Origin: an uncultured bacterium
GTDB taxonomy: Bacteria > Verrucomicrobiota > Kiritimatiellia > RFP12 > UBA1067
NCBI GenBank assembly: GCA_902779075.1
Contig: CACZAK010000244.1
Location: 1 to 6,465, forward strand
Length of the DNA stretch: 6,465 nucleotides
Direction of reading: 5' to 3'
The notes beneath the pieces were generated by a model that had not been told where the DNA came from, ran no database searches, and worked only from the letters and a program-made list of their open reading frames with translations. The position numbers and the translations under genes were made by a program. Positions 1 through 5,197 of the stretch are shown here, piece after piece (position 1 is the stretch's first letter; each line of letters begins with the position of its first letter).

Positions 1-1
1 G

Positions 2-1594
2 CTCAACTTCGTCTTCACTGAGAGCCTAACCGAATCCAACCGCGTCTATACGGTAACTGTCGAACCATACGACCCCGGCGGTGTACTGACGTGGGAGGGC
101 GGCGGAATGCGTTCGGGAGCGTCGTCTGGATGTGGTTGTGGATGCCTAAGTTGTGTTGGATTCTCCATCGGGTTCAATTGTTCTGCCATCTGTACATGCC
201 ATGGGGAATGTAAGGCAGTAGGGCGCTACGCATTTGAGACCGCACTTTTCGCAGTAACGGGCGGCGAGTGCCGGTGTGGCTTCGACGATCCGCCACCCGA
301 CAGTCCGTCGAGTTCGCACGAGCCAAACGACCCTCCGTCGCTGACGATCACTTTCAGCAAGCCAGCCGTAATCTTCGAGGATTCCTTCCTTGAGAAGCCT
401 GGAGTGACGATGCCGCGGCGCTCCACGCGCGTGCGGCTGACGATTGACGCATACGGTGGATCGGGAGGCGGAACGTTCTCGGTAACGGGCGTGAAAATGT
501 CCAAGCTTTTCGCCATCGGCGGAAACGTGGTACTGCCATACGGCGACGAACTTCCACCCGGCGGGTCATGCCACGCCACGGGAGTGTACGAGGGAGCGGA
601 AGGGAGTGACGAGCTGAACGACGTAGAGGTACAGGGGAGCCTCGTCCCCAGATACTACCCGTACATCGCTTGTACCTCGACTGGCACGCTCACCGCAGTG
701 AAGGTGGCGCTGACGGCCGAGTTCACCGCACGCGACAATCCCTGCCAGACCCGCCACACGTACGGCGTGGGTGAGAGGGTACATTTCGACGCGACGCCCG
801 CGCTTTCCGCAGTAGAGTACAGGGTCGTAAAATCTGATAAGGGCAACTCTTCTGTTTATGAGACTTTTGAGAACGAATTTACGGTAGACGCCTCCGTGCG
901 ACGCACCTACACGTGTCCAATGGTTTCACTCTCCCCAGATGTAACCGTTTCACTTGCAGGATGCCAGTATCAGCCAAACTTGAATATCGTTGAACCTAGT
1001 CATGTGTTCACCCAGTCTGCCAAATTTGACGGGGTATGTTGGCCCGTGGGGGAATGTGGTGAGGCTGGCCTGCAGACTGTGAATTACATTGCGCCGTTTC
1101 ATGTCTCATTCGAGGGGATTGCCGTTTCTGAAATCCCATGCTATGAGGCAATTCCGCCTACTGGTTATTTTACCAACCTGACAACTCATTTGACACATGG
1201 TATTTATGAAGATGCAGGAACGGCATTCTGGATCAAGACGAATAATTACTGGACAGTTGATAATGCTTTTACAACGTCGTTCATTCCGAATTGGTCGCAT
1301 GGAACGCTCTATTGGAAAATCCCAATTGGGTGGCATCGCAAGGACCCGACAGCCAATAAGTTGCAATCAATACTTAATCCCGACTATGAAGAAAACGGAA
1401 ATGCCAATACGCGGCCACTTCTTATCGGTGGTCGCACAGATGCCTATTTGCAAAGGCGGACCATTCAGGAAGACGGGACGTTTATCACAGAGAAGTTTGG
1501 TTTTTGGATTTCACGGACCCGTTGGTGTCATATAAAGCTCGGCCGCTATGGCGAAGAAGGAGAGACGATACAATGGTTTCATCATTCACAATGA
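2..1594 (+). CDS. Large Cys-rich, Ig-like, probably exported protein (5' end outside window)
   Basis: The reading frame is open from base 2, upstream of the first ATG at 107, so this is the 3' part of a longer gene; 530 residues are visible. Counting from the first codon here, residues 44-92 form a cluster of ten cysteines, opening with CGCGC. A Pro/Ser/Asp linker follows at about 95-112. Residues 113-260 are a beta-rich, Gly/Thr/Val-rich region resembling an Ig-like domain and ending in HTYGVGE (252-258). The C-terminal 270 residues are rich in aromatic residues. Paired cysteines and the beta-rich pattern suggest a secreted or surface protein (inference); no signal peptide can be seen because the start is missing. 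From memory it resembles the C-terminal parts of large secreted proteins of gut Kiritimatiellota/Lentisphaerota, but I cannot name the family. G+C drops after about base 820. The stop (1592-1594) lies inside the next gene. Confidence 0.8.
   Translation, partial: LNFVFTESLTESNRVYTVTVEPYDPGGVLTWEGGGMRSGASSGCGCGCLSCVGFSIGFNCSAICTCHGECKAVGRYAFETALFAVTGGECRCGFDDPPPDSPSSSHEPNDPPSLTITFSKPAVIFEDSFLEKPGVTMPRRSTRVRLTIDAYGGSGGGTFSVTGVKMSKLFAIGGNVVLPYGDELPPGGSCHATGVYEGAEGSDELNDVEVQGSLVPRYYPYIACTSTGTLTAVKVALTAEFTARDNPCQTRHTYGVGERVHFDATPALSAVEYRVVKSDKGNSSVYETFENEFTVDASVRRTYTCPMVSLSPDVTVSLAGCQYQPNLNIVEPSHVFTQSAKFDGVCWPVGECGEAGLQTVNYIAPFHVSFEGIAVSEIPCYEAIPPTGYFTNLTTHLTHGIYEDAGTAFWIKTNNYWTVDNAFTTSFIPNWSHGTLYWKIPIGWHRKDPTANKLQSILNPDYEENGNANTRPLLIGGRTDAYLQRRTIQEDGTFITEKFGFWISRTRWCHIKLGRYGEEGETIQWFHHSQ
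1557..1562 (+). promoter_or_regulatory. Ribosome binding site AAGGAG for the two-repeat membrane protein
   Basis: AAGGAG lies 10 bases before the ATG at 1573 and 28 bases before the in-frame ATG at 1591. It therefore favours 1573 as the start and argues against the upstream TTG at 1504. The site is inside the coding region of the preceding gene, which fits translational coupling. Confidence 0.7.
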
Positions 1595-2991
1595 GAAAAA
1601 AGCTGATGGTCGCCATTGGCGCCTTATGCGCAACCTTGTTGATTGTTTGGGCGGTACGTATGTTTTTCCGCTCTGCCGCGCACCCTCCTTGCCCAAGGGA
1701 AAATATGCCCGAAGTGGAGTGTGACGAAATCCCCGGGCATCCAACTCCGAAGGTATGGAGCCAGTACCCCATAAGACTACTGAGTAAGGAAGAGTATGCT
1801 AAGCTGAATACGCTCTTCACCCAACTGACAGATGCCTACACGAACGGATACTACGATGTTGTCGCCCGACAGATAGACACAGTACCAGACTTGATTTACT
1901 CAGCGCCAGGGCAGTCATTTCGGCGTATCGTATCCCCGCTTCAGTCCGAGTTTGAGGCCGGTTTTCTGTCATCGTCGGCCTTACTAAAGGAATTTGAAGA
2001 TGCTACGGCTTTGTCACGGTTCTTGAATGCAAATTTCAAGATTGCACGGCGTCTTGGAGGCATTGATGTCATAAGATGCGGCTGGGGGAAATTGGCAAAG
2101 AGAATCGAGCCTGAAGTTCTTCTGCAGTTGAAAAGATATCGTGAGAAGTTCCGAACGGAGGGGAATGAGCGCCTAGTTCAGGTCGTGGATCGTTTCACGG
2201 ATGAATGGTGTCGGCATATTGAATCGGAGGACGGATGCACGCGTCAATACATGTGGCGCGTAGTTGACTCATATTTGATTTCAAGAAAAAGAATCGTGCG
2301 GCAGCACGGGGTCGACATGTGGATTTCTCGCGAACAAATATTCAGGATTGTACGTCCTGAGGCTGACCAACTCATCGAGGCAGGTTACACGCCCAAATGG
2401 ATGGACGAATTCTGCGATGAGGACTACTTGGTACTGAAAGCTATTTATCGTGACATTGAAAATGCCTACACTAACAACCTGACGAGGGCGTTACACCAGT
2501 CCATTTCGCGCGTATCAAGTCATCTTGGGCGCGATTACGGCAGGCCTTTCCTTGATTTGGACAAAGCTCTAATGAGCCTTTTCAAGAAAAGCTTCGTTGA
2601 ACATCGAGACCTCAGGTGTTTTGAAACCTTGGAGGAGTTTGAGCGTTTTGCCTCGGTTAATGTTGAAACGGCACATTTCCTGTGCAGCTGCGAATTTCAT
2701 TACGGTGCCGACGCAACATTCTGGATGCGCGACCTTGAAAGCTTGACCTTCCAGGTAATAAGGGATTACGTGGATAGATTTCATCGTGAAGGGAAGCGGG
2801 AGTTCGAGATGTCTGCGCAAAAGCACTTGGAAGCCTGGATTGCCCATATTGAGTCACGACAGTCATTTTCATATAAAATGGCCAGTTACTGGTGGTCGTT
2901 TTCCCCCGCTCGCGCGCACGATGTCCATTTTGGAATAGATTATCTCATCGAACTCGGCTACACGCCAAAGTGGCTCGACGAGTTCAAGTGA
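1573..2991 (+). CDS. Membrane-anchored protein with two tandem copies of an unknown helical domain
   Basis: 472 residues from the ATG at 1573, chosen for its AAGGAG site; the start overlaps the upstream gene by 22 bases. Basic residues MRKK (7-10) precede a hydrophobic segment at about 11-31, indicating a signal anchor with the bulk of the protein outside the cytoplasm (inference). The rest is charged and helix-rich and is an internal duplication. AYTN occurs at 88-91 and 298-301, FE plus RF at 141-150 and 350-359, a YxxxFxxEG-like motif at 189-197 and 399-407, HIES at 215-218 and 425-428, and LIExGYTPKWxDEF at 267-280 and 458-471. The offset is 209-210 residues until HIES and then 191, so copy 1 has about 19 extra residues before its GYTPKW. 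I do not recognise the domain. The lower G+C and coupling to the Cys-rich gene suggest the two work or moved together. A shorter start at ATG 1591 is possible, making an ATGA overlap. Confidence 0.8.
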   Translation: MVSSFTMRKKLMVAIGALCATLLIVWAVRMFFRSAAHPPCPRENMPEVECDEIPGHPTPKVWSQYPIRLLSKEEYAKLNTLFTQLTDAYTNGYYDVVARQIDTVPDLIYSAPGQSFRRIVSPLQSEFEAGFLSSSALLKEFEDATALSRFLNANFKIARRLGGIDVIRCGWGKLAKRIEPEVLLQLKRYREKFRTEGNERLVQVVDRFTDEWCRHIESEDGCTRQYMWRVVDSYLISRKRIVRQHGVDMWISREQIFRIVRPEADQLIEAGYTPKWMDEFCDEDYLVLKAIYRDIENAYTNNLTRALHQSISRVSSHLGRDYGRPFLDLDKALMSLFKKSFVEHRDLRCFETLEEFERFASVNVETAHFLCSCEFHYGADATFWMRDLESLTFQVIRDYVDRFHREGKREFEMSAQKHLEAWIAHIESRQSFSYKMASYWWSFSPARAHDVHFGIDYLIELGYTPKWLDEFK

Positions 2992-3034
2992 ACGACAACA
3001 ATGCATCGCTCTGTCTCTAGGACTTGCTCTCGCC

Positions 3035-3637
3035 CTAGAACTCCGCGCGATGGCTGTGGCAGTAGTCGTAAAGCGCCTCGGGTGACGGATAGCCGCCGTT
3101 GACGTCCCGCCACACCGCGCGACACGCGCGGAGAATCGACATTTTCTTGCCGCTGGCGCGCGCCTCGCGCACGAGCTTGCGCACGGCGGCGATCTGGTTG
3201 CTGCGCTCGCCCGTGGGCACGCGCCGATTGTCCGCCTTGCTCTCGCGCGCGGTGTGGGCGTCCTCGATGATCTCGCGCTTGGCCTTGCGCACGGTCCGCT
3301 TCACTTCCTCAACAGCTCTCTGAAGATCGTCTACCGTCACGGCTGCATGGTGGGGCGAGGCGTCCCGCCGAGCCGCAGGGTAGGGCGGTCGCCCCGCGAC
3401 CGCCGCCCCGGACGCGACCGGCTCCCGCACTATCGGCGGAACGCGGCCATGGAAATCCCTGAACGGCTTCAACTCCAAATACAACGACCTGTACTCCAGG
3501 TACATGAAATCGGGAACGACGACGTATGCCAGACGGCCAATCATCTGACGGTCGAGCGAGACAAGGGCGATCGTCGCGTCGTGGATGCGGCGGACCATGT
3601 CCTCGGCCTGTGCGGTCGCGGCGGCGTAGAACATCAT
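3035..3637 (-). CDS. 200-residue protein of unknown function with a repeat-derived insert
   Basis: Starts at one of two adjacent ATGs (3637 or 3634) and ends at TAG. An in-frame TAG four codons upstream fixes the maximum length. I see no Shine-Dalgarno sequence, so the start is uncertain. The G/C-rich third codon positions look like genuine coding sequence. Residues 1-70 contain hydrophobic stretches around 'GRLAYVVVPDFMYLEYRSLY' (34-53). Residues 78-98, rich in Ala, Arg and Pro and ending in RRDASPHH, are translated from a palindromic repeat and look like an in-frame insertion. Residues 102-135 are a charged, probably helical or coiled-coil stretch. Residues 146-200 are basic and helical, with 'SILRACRAVWRDVNGGYPS' at 167-185, which could bind nucleic acid (inference only). 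The gene converges on the membrane-protein gene, with 43 bases between their stops. No family is recognised. Confidence 0.65.
   Translation of the reverse strand: MMFYAAATAQAEDMVRRIHDATIALVSLDRQMIGRLAYVVVPDFMYLEYRSLYLELKPFRDFHGRVPPIVREPVASGAAVAGRPPYPAARRDASPHHAAVTVDDLQRAVEEVKRTVRKAKREIIEDAHTARESKADNRRVPTGERSNQIAAVRKLVREARASGKKMSILRACRAVWRDVNGGYPSPEALYDYCHSHRAEF
3346..3404. repeat. GC-rich palindromic repeat inside a coding region (copy A)
   Basis: Bases 3346-3376 match 5399-5429 at 30 of 31 positions, the one difference being C versus T in GGCGT(C/T)CCGCC-like sequence. Downstream, GGCGGTCGC (3384-3392) and GCGACCGCC (3396-3404) form a perfect 9-bp stem with a CCC loop. The whole unit lies within the 200-residue minus-strand gene and is read as residues 78-98 without breaking the frame. 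It resembles in behaviour the Rickettsia palindromic elements, which also insert into genes in frame (known precedent; the relationship here is inference). Confidence 0.7.
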
Positions 3638-3660
3638 GAGCGCGGCCGTCTAACTGGGAA

Positions 3661-3678
3661 AGCCGCCTTCCAGGCGGC
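3661..3678. repeat. REP-like hairpin AGCCGCCT-TCC-AGGCGGC
   Basis: A perfect 7-bp stem GCCGCCT / AGGCGGC with a TCC loop sits just upstream of the 200-residue minus-strand gene. The same architecture, with loop TCT and one changed base pair, recurs at 5351-5368. The changed pair is compensated (T-A becomes A-T), which argues that the hairpin itself is what is conserved. Confidence 0.6.
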
Positions 3679-3706
3679 ACGTTCCCGCCGCGCCCCAATT
3701 GAAAAC

Positions 3707-3746
3707 TGGCAACATTGGGAGTGGCAACAATTCCACATTGGCAACA
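3707..3746 (+). repeat. Three direct TGGCAACA motifs
   Basis: TGGCAACA occurs at 3707-3714, 3722-3729 and 3739-3746, spaced 15 and 17 bases apart start to start. The first copy is also framed by CCCAAT (3694-3699) and ATTGGG (3714-3719). The cluster lies about 30 bases upstream of the extended -10 motif at 3774 and in the upstream region of the minus-strand gene. It could be a regulator's binding array or simply part of a dispersed element; nothing here decides between these. Confidence 0.5.
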
Positions 3747-3773
3747 TTCCCGCTCCCCCAACGGCGGGGATTT

Positions 3774-3782
3774 TGCTATACT
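3774..3782 (+). promoter_or_regulatory. Extended -10 promoter motif TGCTATACT at the start of element copy 1
   Basis: TGnTATACT matches the extended -10 form of a housekeeping-sigma promoter. No good -35 lies 16-18 bases upstream. It points toward the AlbA_2 fragment, whose ATG is 127 bases further on. Its conservation in both element copies supports a function, but promoter activity is inferred. Confidence 0.4.
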
Positions 3783-3872
3783 ACTCGCATCGGAAAAGCA
3801 GGAGAAAAAGCAGGCATAGACTGAAACAGACACAGACCCGTCGCGGCACCTTGCGCGGCAGGTCGTTCCGGT
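3774..3872 (+). repeat. Approximately 90-bp dispersed element, copy 1
   Basis: Aligns with 4323-4409 at 80 of 87 positions once a 12-base insertion in this copy is allowed. That insertion is a tandem doubling of an A-rich AAAAGCAGG unit near 3792-3813. The element begins with TGCTATACT and ends with GCGCGGCAGGTCGTTCCGGT. Similarity stops abruptly at both ends (ATTTT before it here, GATG before the other copy), so the copies have defined borders. No open frame of its own is convincing. Confidence 0.8.
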
Positions 3873-3909
3873 GAAGAGATCATGTAAATCTTGATAGGTT
3901 TCATTTAGG

Positions 3910-4164
3910 ATGAAGAGCGAAGAGATAAAGAGACTTGCCGTGAAGAGCGAGAATGCCGCCGTCGAGTTCAAGAGGGTGCGGGGGGGGGGCGCCGACTTCT
4001 GGCCGTCGTACAGCTCGTTCGCCAACACGGACGGCGGCGTCATCATCCTCGGCGTCCGGGAGAAGGAAGTCAAGCGTGAGATTGAAGCGCTGGCTGCGGA
4101 AGTTTATGTCGGCGAAAGGCGGTTCAGTTTTGCCGGCGATAAACTTCCTTTTAAGTGCTGTTAA
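3910..4164 (+). pseudogene. Truncated AlbA_2 (Schlafen-like) DNA-binding domain gene
   Basis: Residues 1-52 carry the usual N-terminal pattern of AlbA_2 domains, found in Schlafen-like and divergent-AAA transcriptional regulators: SENAAVEFKR (13-22), then DFWPSYSSFANTDGGVIILG (29-48) and VREKE. In complete members the domain continues for some 60 more residues and is normally followed by further domains, totalling several hundred residues. Here the family resemblance ends near residue 53 (base 4066). The frame then runs into unrelated sequence full of inverted repeats and stops at residue 84. This looks like a gene cut by arrival of a repeat element or by recombination. A ten-G tract lies inside the domain (3980-3989). 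There is no well-spaced ribosome binding site before the ATG. The two element copies lie on either side of the fragment. Whether the 84-residue product is made is unknown. Confidence 0.7.
3980..3989. repeat. Ten-G homopolymer tract within the AlbA_2 fragment
   Basis: Ten consecutive G residues encode Gly25-Gly27 between the EFKR and DFWPSY motifs. Both motifs are in the same frame, so the current length is in frame. Tracts of this length slip readily, so this could be a phase-variable site or an assembly or sequencing uncertainty. Confidence 0.75.
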
Positions 4165-4174
4165 ACTTCCGCAG
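4094..4174. repeat. Nested inverted repeats around GGAAGTTTA / TAAACTTCC
   Basis: CTGCGGAAGTTTA (4094-4106) and TAAACTTCCGCAG (4162-4174) are a perfect 13-base inverted repeat. A third arm, ATAAACTTCC (4139-4148), also pairs with GGAAGTTTAT (4098-4107). That inner pairing extends imperfectly through GTCGGCGAAA and TTTTGCCGGC. Two alternative stems can therefore share one left arm. The structure begins just after AlbA_2 similarity ends and may mark the end of an inserted element. Confidence 0.7.
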
Positions 4175-4320
4175 AATATTGCAGTCATACGCGGCTCATG
4201 GATACCTGCCGTACCGGGCAGGACGTGTTCATCCTCGGATTGCGCCAGTTCGGGCATCTGAAACTGGCAGAAAAAGCCGAGGCCGAACAAAAGTCATCTG
4301 AAAGACAAGGAACGAAATGA
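4165..4320 (+). other. In-frame open stretch after the AlbA_2 fragment stop, possible element remnant
   Basis: The same frame that stops at 4162-4164 stays open for another 51 codons up to TGA 4318-4320. The translated tail includes 'DVFILGLRQFGHLKLAEKAE' and ends in a charged KSSERQGTK-like sequence. An internal ATG at 4198 has no clear ribosome binding site. I do not recognise a protein. It may be the 3' part of an old gene or simply part of a dispersed repeat unit reaching copy 2 of the 90-bp element, which starts three bases after this stop. Confidence 0.3.
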
Positions 4321-4322
4321 TG

Positions 4323-4331
4323 TGCTATACT
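4323..4331 (+). promoter_or_regulatory. Extended -10 promoter motif TGCTATACT at the start of element copy 2
   Basis: Identical to the motif in copy 1 and pointing toward the toxin-antitoxin operon, whose first codon is 232 bases downstream. No good -35 hexamer is present. It could provide a second, upstream transcript through the operon's own promoter; this is inference. Confidence 0.35.
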
Positions 4332-4409
4332 ACCCGCATTGGAAAAGCAGGCATAGACTGAAACAACCATAGACTCGTCGCGGTACCTTGCGCGGCAGGT
4401 CGTTCCGGT
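4323..4409 (+). repeat. Approximately 90-bp dispersed element, copy 2
   Basis: The second copy of the element at 3774-3872, with 80 of 87 positions identical and lacking the 12-base tandem doubling. The copies are in the same orientation, with start points 549 bases apart, and flank the AlbA_2 fragment and the inverted-repeat region. A perfect GC palindrome begins at 4411, right after this copy's end. Confidence 0.8.
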
Positions 4410-4410
4410 A

Positions 4411-4424
4411 GCGGCGCGCGCCGC
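4411..4424. repeat. Perfect 14-base GC palindrome
   Basis: GCGGCGCGCGCCGC reads the same on both strands. It lies one base after the end of element copy 2 and is absent after copy 1, so it is not part of the shared unit. It could be a terminal hairpin or a protein-binding palindrome. Confidence 0.5.
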
Positions 4425-4478
4425 GAGGAACAAGCCCTGGATGGGCAACCTATCCTGGGCAATGTAGTGAAATTAGTT

Positions 4479-4496
4479 GCAGAACCTCCTTTCTGC
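4479..4496. other. Hairpin GCAGAA-CCTCCT-TTCTGC upstream of the toxin-antitoxin promoter
   Basis: A 6-bp stem with a 6-base loop lies 11 bases before the -35 hexamer of the antitoxin promoter. There is no T run after it, so it is a poor intrinsic terminator on the plus strand. Function unknown. Confidence 0.3.
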
Positions 4497-4503
4497 GCGA
4501 GTT

Positions 4504-4522
4504 GTATTGCGATCGCCAATAC
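4504..4522. promoter_or_regulatory. Candidate operator GTATTG-N7-CAATAC
   Basis: A perfect 6-base inverted repeat encloses GCGATCGC-like sequence and covers the -35 hexamer of the antitoxin promoter. RelB-type antitoxins, alone or with toxin, usually repress their own operon by binding palindromes over the promoter (known for the family). That this is the site is inferred from its position and symmetry. Confidence 0.5.
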
Positions 4523-4535
4523 AATCTGTTATAAT
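4507..4535 (+). promoter_or_regulatory. Promoter of the toxin-antitoxin operon
   Basis: TTGCGA (4507-4512), a 17-base spacer, and TATAAT (4530-4535) preceded by TG one base upstream, giving a perfect -10 with the extended motif. The -35 matches TTGACA at four of six positions. The antitoxin ATG is 27 bases after the -10, leaving room for a short leader with its ribosome binding site. This argues against the GTG at 4467 as start, since it lies upstream of the promoter. Confidence 0.75.
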
Positions 4536-4562
4536 TTTAGTCGCCAAACGGAGAATAAGACA

Positions 4563-4868
4563 ATGACAAAGACCGCAAATCTCTATGCGAGGATAGAACC
4601 GGAACTTAAAAACGAGGCCGAGTCGATTCTCAGCGGACTCGGGGTTCCCGTCTCGAACGCCATCAACATGTTCTATCGGCAGATAGTGATTAACCGCGGC
4701 CTGCCTTTCGCCGTACAGTATCCGTCCCGTTCGCTCATGAATGCCGCCACTTTGACGGATGCCCAGCTCGATGCGGAAGTCGCCAGAGGTTTTGACGACA
4801 TAGCGGCAGGGCGCAAACGTTCCCTTGCGCAAGCACGCGCGGATCTTGCGCAGGAGTTTGGGTTGTGA
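4563..4868 (+). CDS. relB: Type II antitoxin, RelB/DinJ family
   Basis: 101 residues from the ATG at 4563, with CGGAG 9 bases upstream. Residues 4-15 (TANLYARIEPEL) form the N-terminal beta strand, and residues 16-50 (KNEAESILSGLGVPVSNAIN, then MFYRQIVINRGLPFAV) form the helices of a ribbon-helix-helix fold typical of RelB/DinJ (Pfam RelB). Such proteins dimerise to bind operator DNA. The C-terminal half (about 57-101), charged and helical with 'ARGFDDIAAGRKRSLAQARA', is the part expected to wrap and neutralise the toxin. Its length is normal for the family. The stop overlaps the toxin start as GTGA, so the two are translationally coupled. The promoter has a palindrome over its -35, consistent with autorepression. 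An in-frame GTG at 4467 would add 32 residues but lies in the promoter region and is rejected. The pair is autonomous and could stabilise this repeat-rich locus. Confidence 0.92.
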   Translation: MTKTANLYARIEPELKNEAESILSGLGVPVSNAINMFYRQIVINRGLPFAVQYPSRSLMNAATLTDAQLDAEVARGFDDIAAGRKRSLAQARADLAQEFGL

Positions 4869-5188
4869 GCTGGAACATCGAGATCGCAGATGCCGCATAT
4901 CAGGATCTGCGTGACATCTACGCCTATATTGCGTTTGAACTGAGGTCTCCAGACGACGCCAGGAACGTACTTCGCCGGATTCTTTCCGAAATTGCCACCC
5001 TTGACGAAATGCCAAGCAGATTTCGTCCCTATCCGCGCGAACCGCTTGCTTCACAAGGTGTTCGCGTGATGGACGTCGGAAACTACTGTGTCTATTACAT
5101 CGCAAGGGACGAAGTTGTTTCCGTCGGCAGAATCCTGTACTCCCGCCGCGATACCGATGCCGTATTCGCGTCAGGTTGGAACACCTAA
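4865..5188 (+). CDS. Type II toxin, RelE/ParE superfamily
   Basis: 107 residues from a GTG start whose TGA overlaps the antitoxin stop. AGGAG at 4852-4856 is 8 bases upstream, which supports this start. The fold pattern is that of RelE/ParE toxins: a first strand (WNIEIADAA, 3-11), two helices (YQDLRDIYAYIAFELRS, 12-28, and DDARNVLRRILSEIATL, 30-46), a loop with MPSRFRPYP (49-57), strands with VRVMDVGNYCVYYIARD (66-82) and a final VGRILYSRRD (87-96). RelE members cut mRNA on the ribosome and ParE members poison gyrase; the sequence does not tell which. Length is normal and no truncation is visible, so it is probably active. Next to it lies a hairpin mosaic, and the following gene converges. 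Confidence 0.9.
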   Translation: MSWNIEIADAAYQDLRDIYAYIAFELRSPDDARNVLRRILSEIATLDEMPSRFRPYPREPLASQGVRVMDVGNYCVYYIARDEVVSVGRILYSRRDTDAVFASGWNT

Positions 5189-5197
5189 CGCGATCCT

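Noticed and set aside
1504..1572. TTG start for the two-repeat membrane protein
   Set aside because: No ribosome binding site is seen there; AAGGAG at 1557-1562 fits ATG 1573, which puts the signal anchor close to the N-terminus.
2..1594. Polymorphic toxin with its downstream immunity gene
   Set aside because: The C-terminal part shows no recognised toxin motif, and the downstream gene is a large two-repeat membrane protein rather than a small immunity protein. Kept only as a composition-shift observation.
3016..3039. Inverted repeat TCTAGG / CCTAGA as a terminator between convergent genes
   Set aside because: A stem of only 6 bp with a 12-base loop, no T run, and overlap with the stop codon of the minus-strand gene.
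3749..3774. CCCGC / GCGGG stem followed by ATTTT as an intrinsic terminator
   Set aside because: Five base pairs with a 10-base loop and only four T residues is too weak to call.
3309..4073. Minus-strand open frame of 254 codons spanning repeats
   Set aside because: It crosses the AlbA_2 fragment, both intergenic repeats and the 200-residue gene in another frame; the translation has no domain features.
4467..4562. Upstream GTG start for the antitoxin
   Set aside because: It would place the promoter -10 and the ribosome binding site inside the coding region; the ATG at 4563 has correctly spaced CGGAG.
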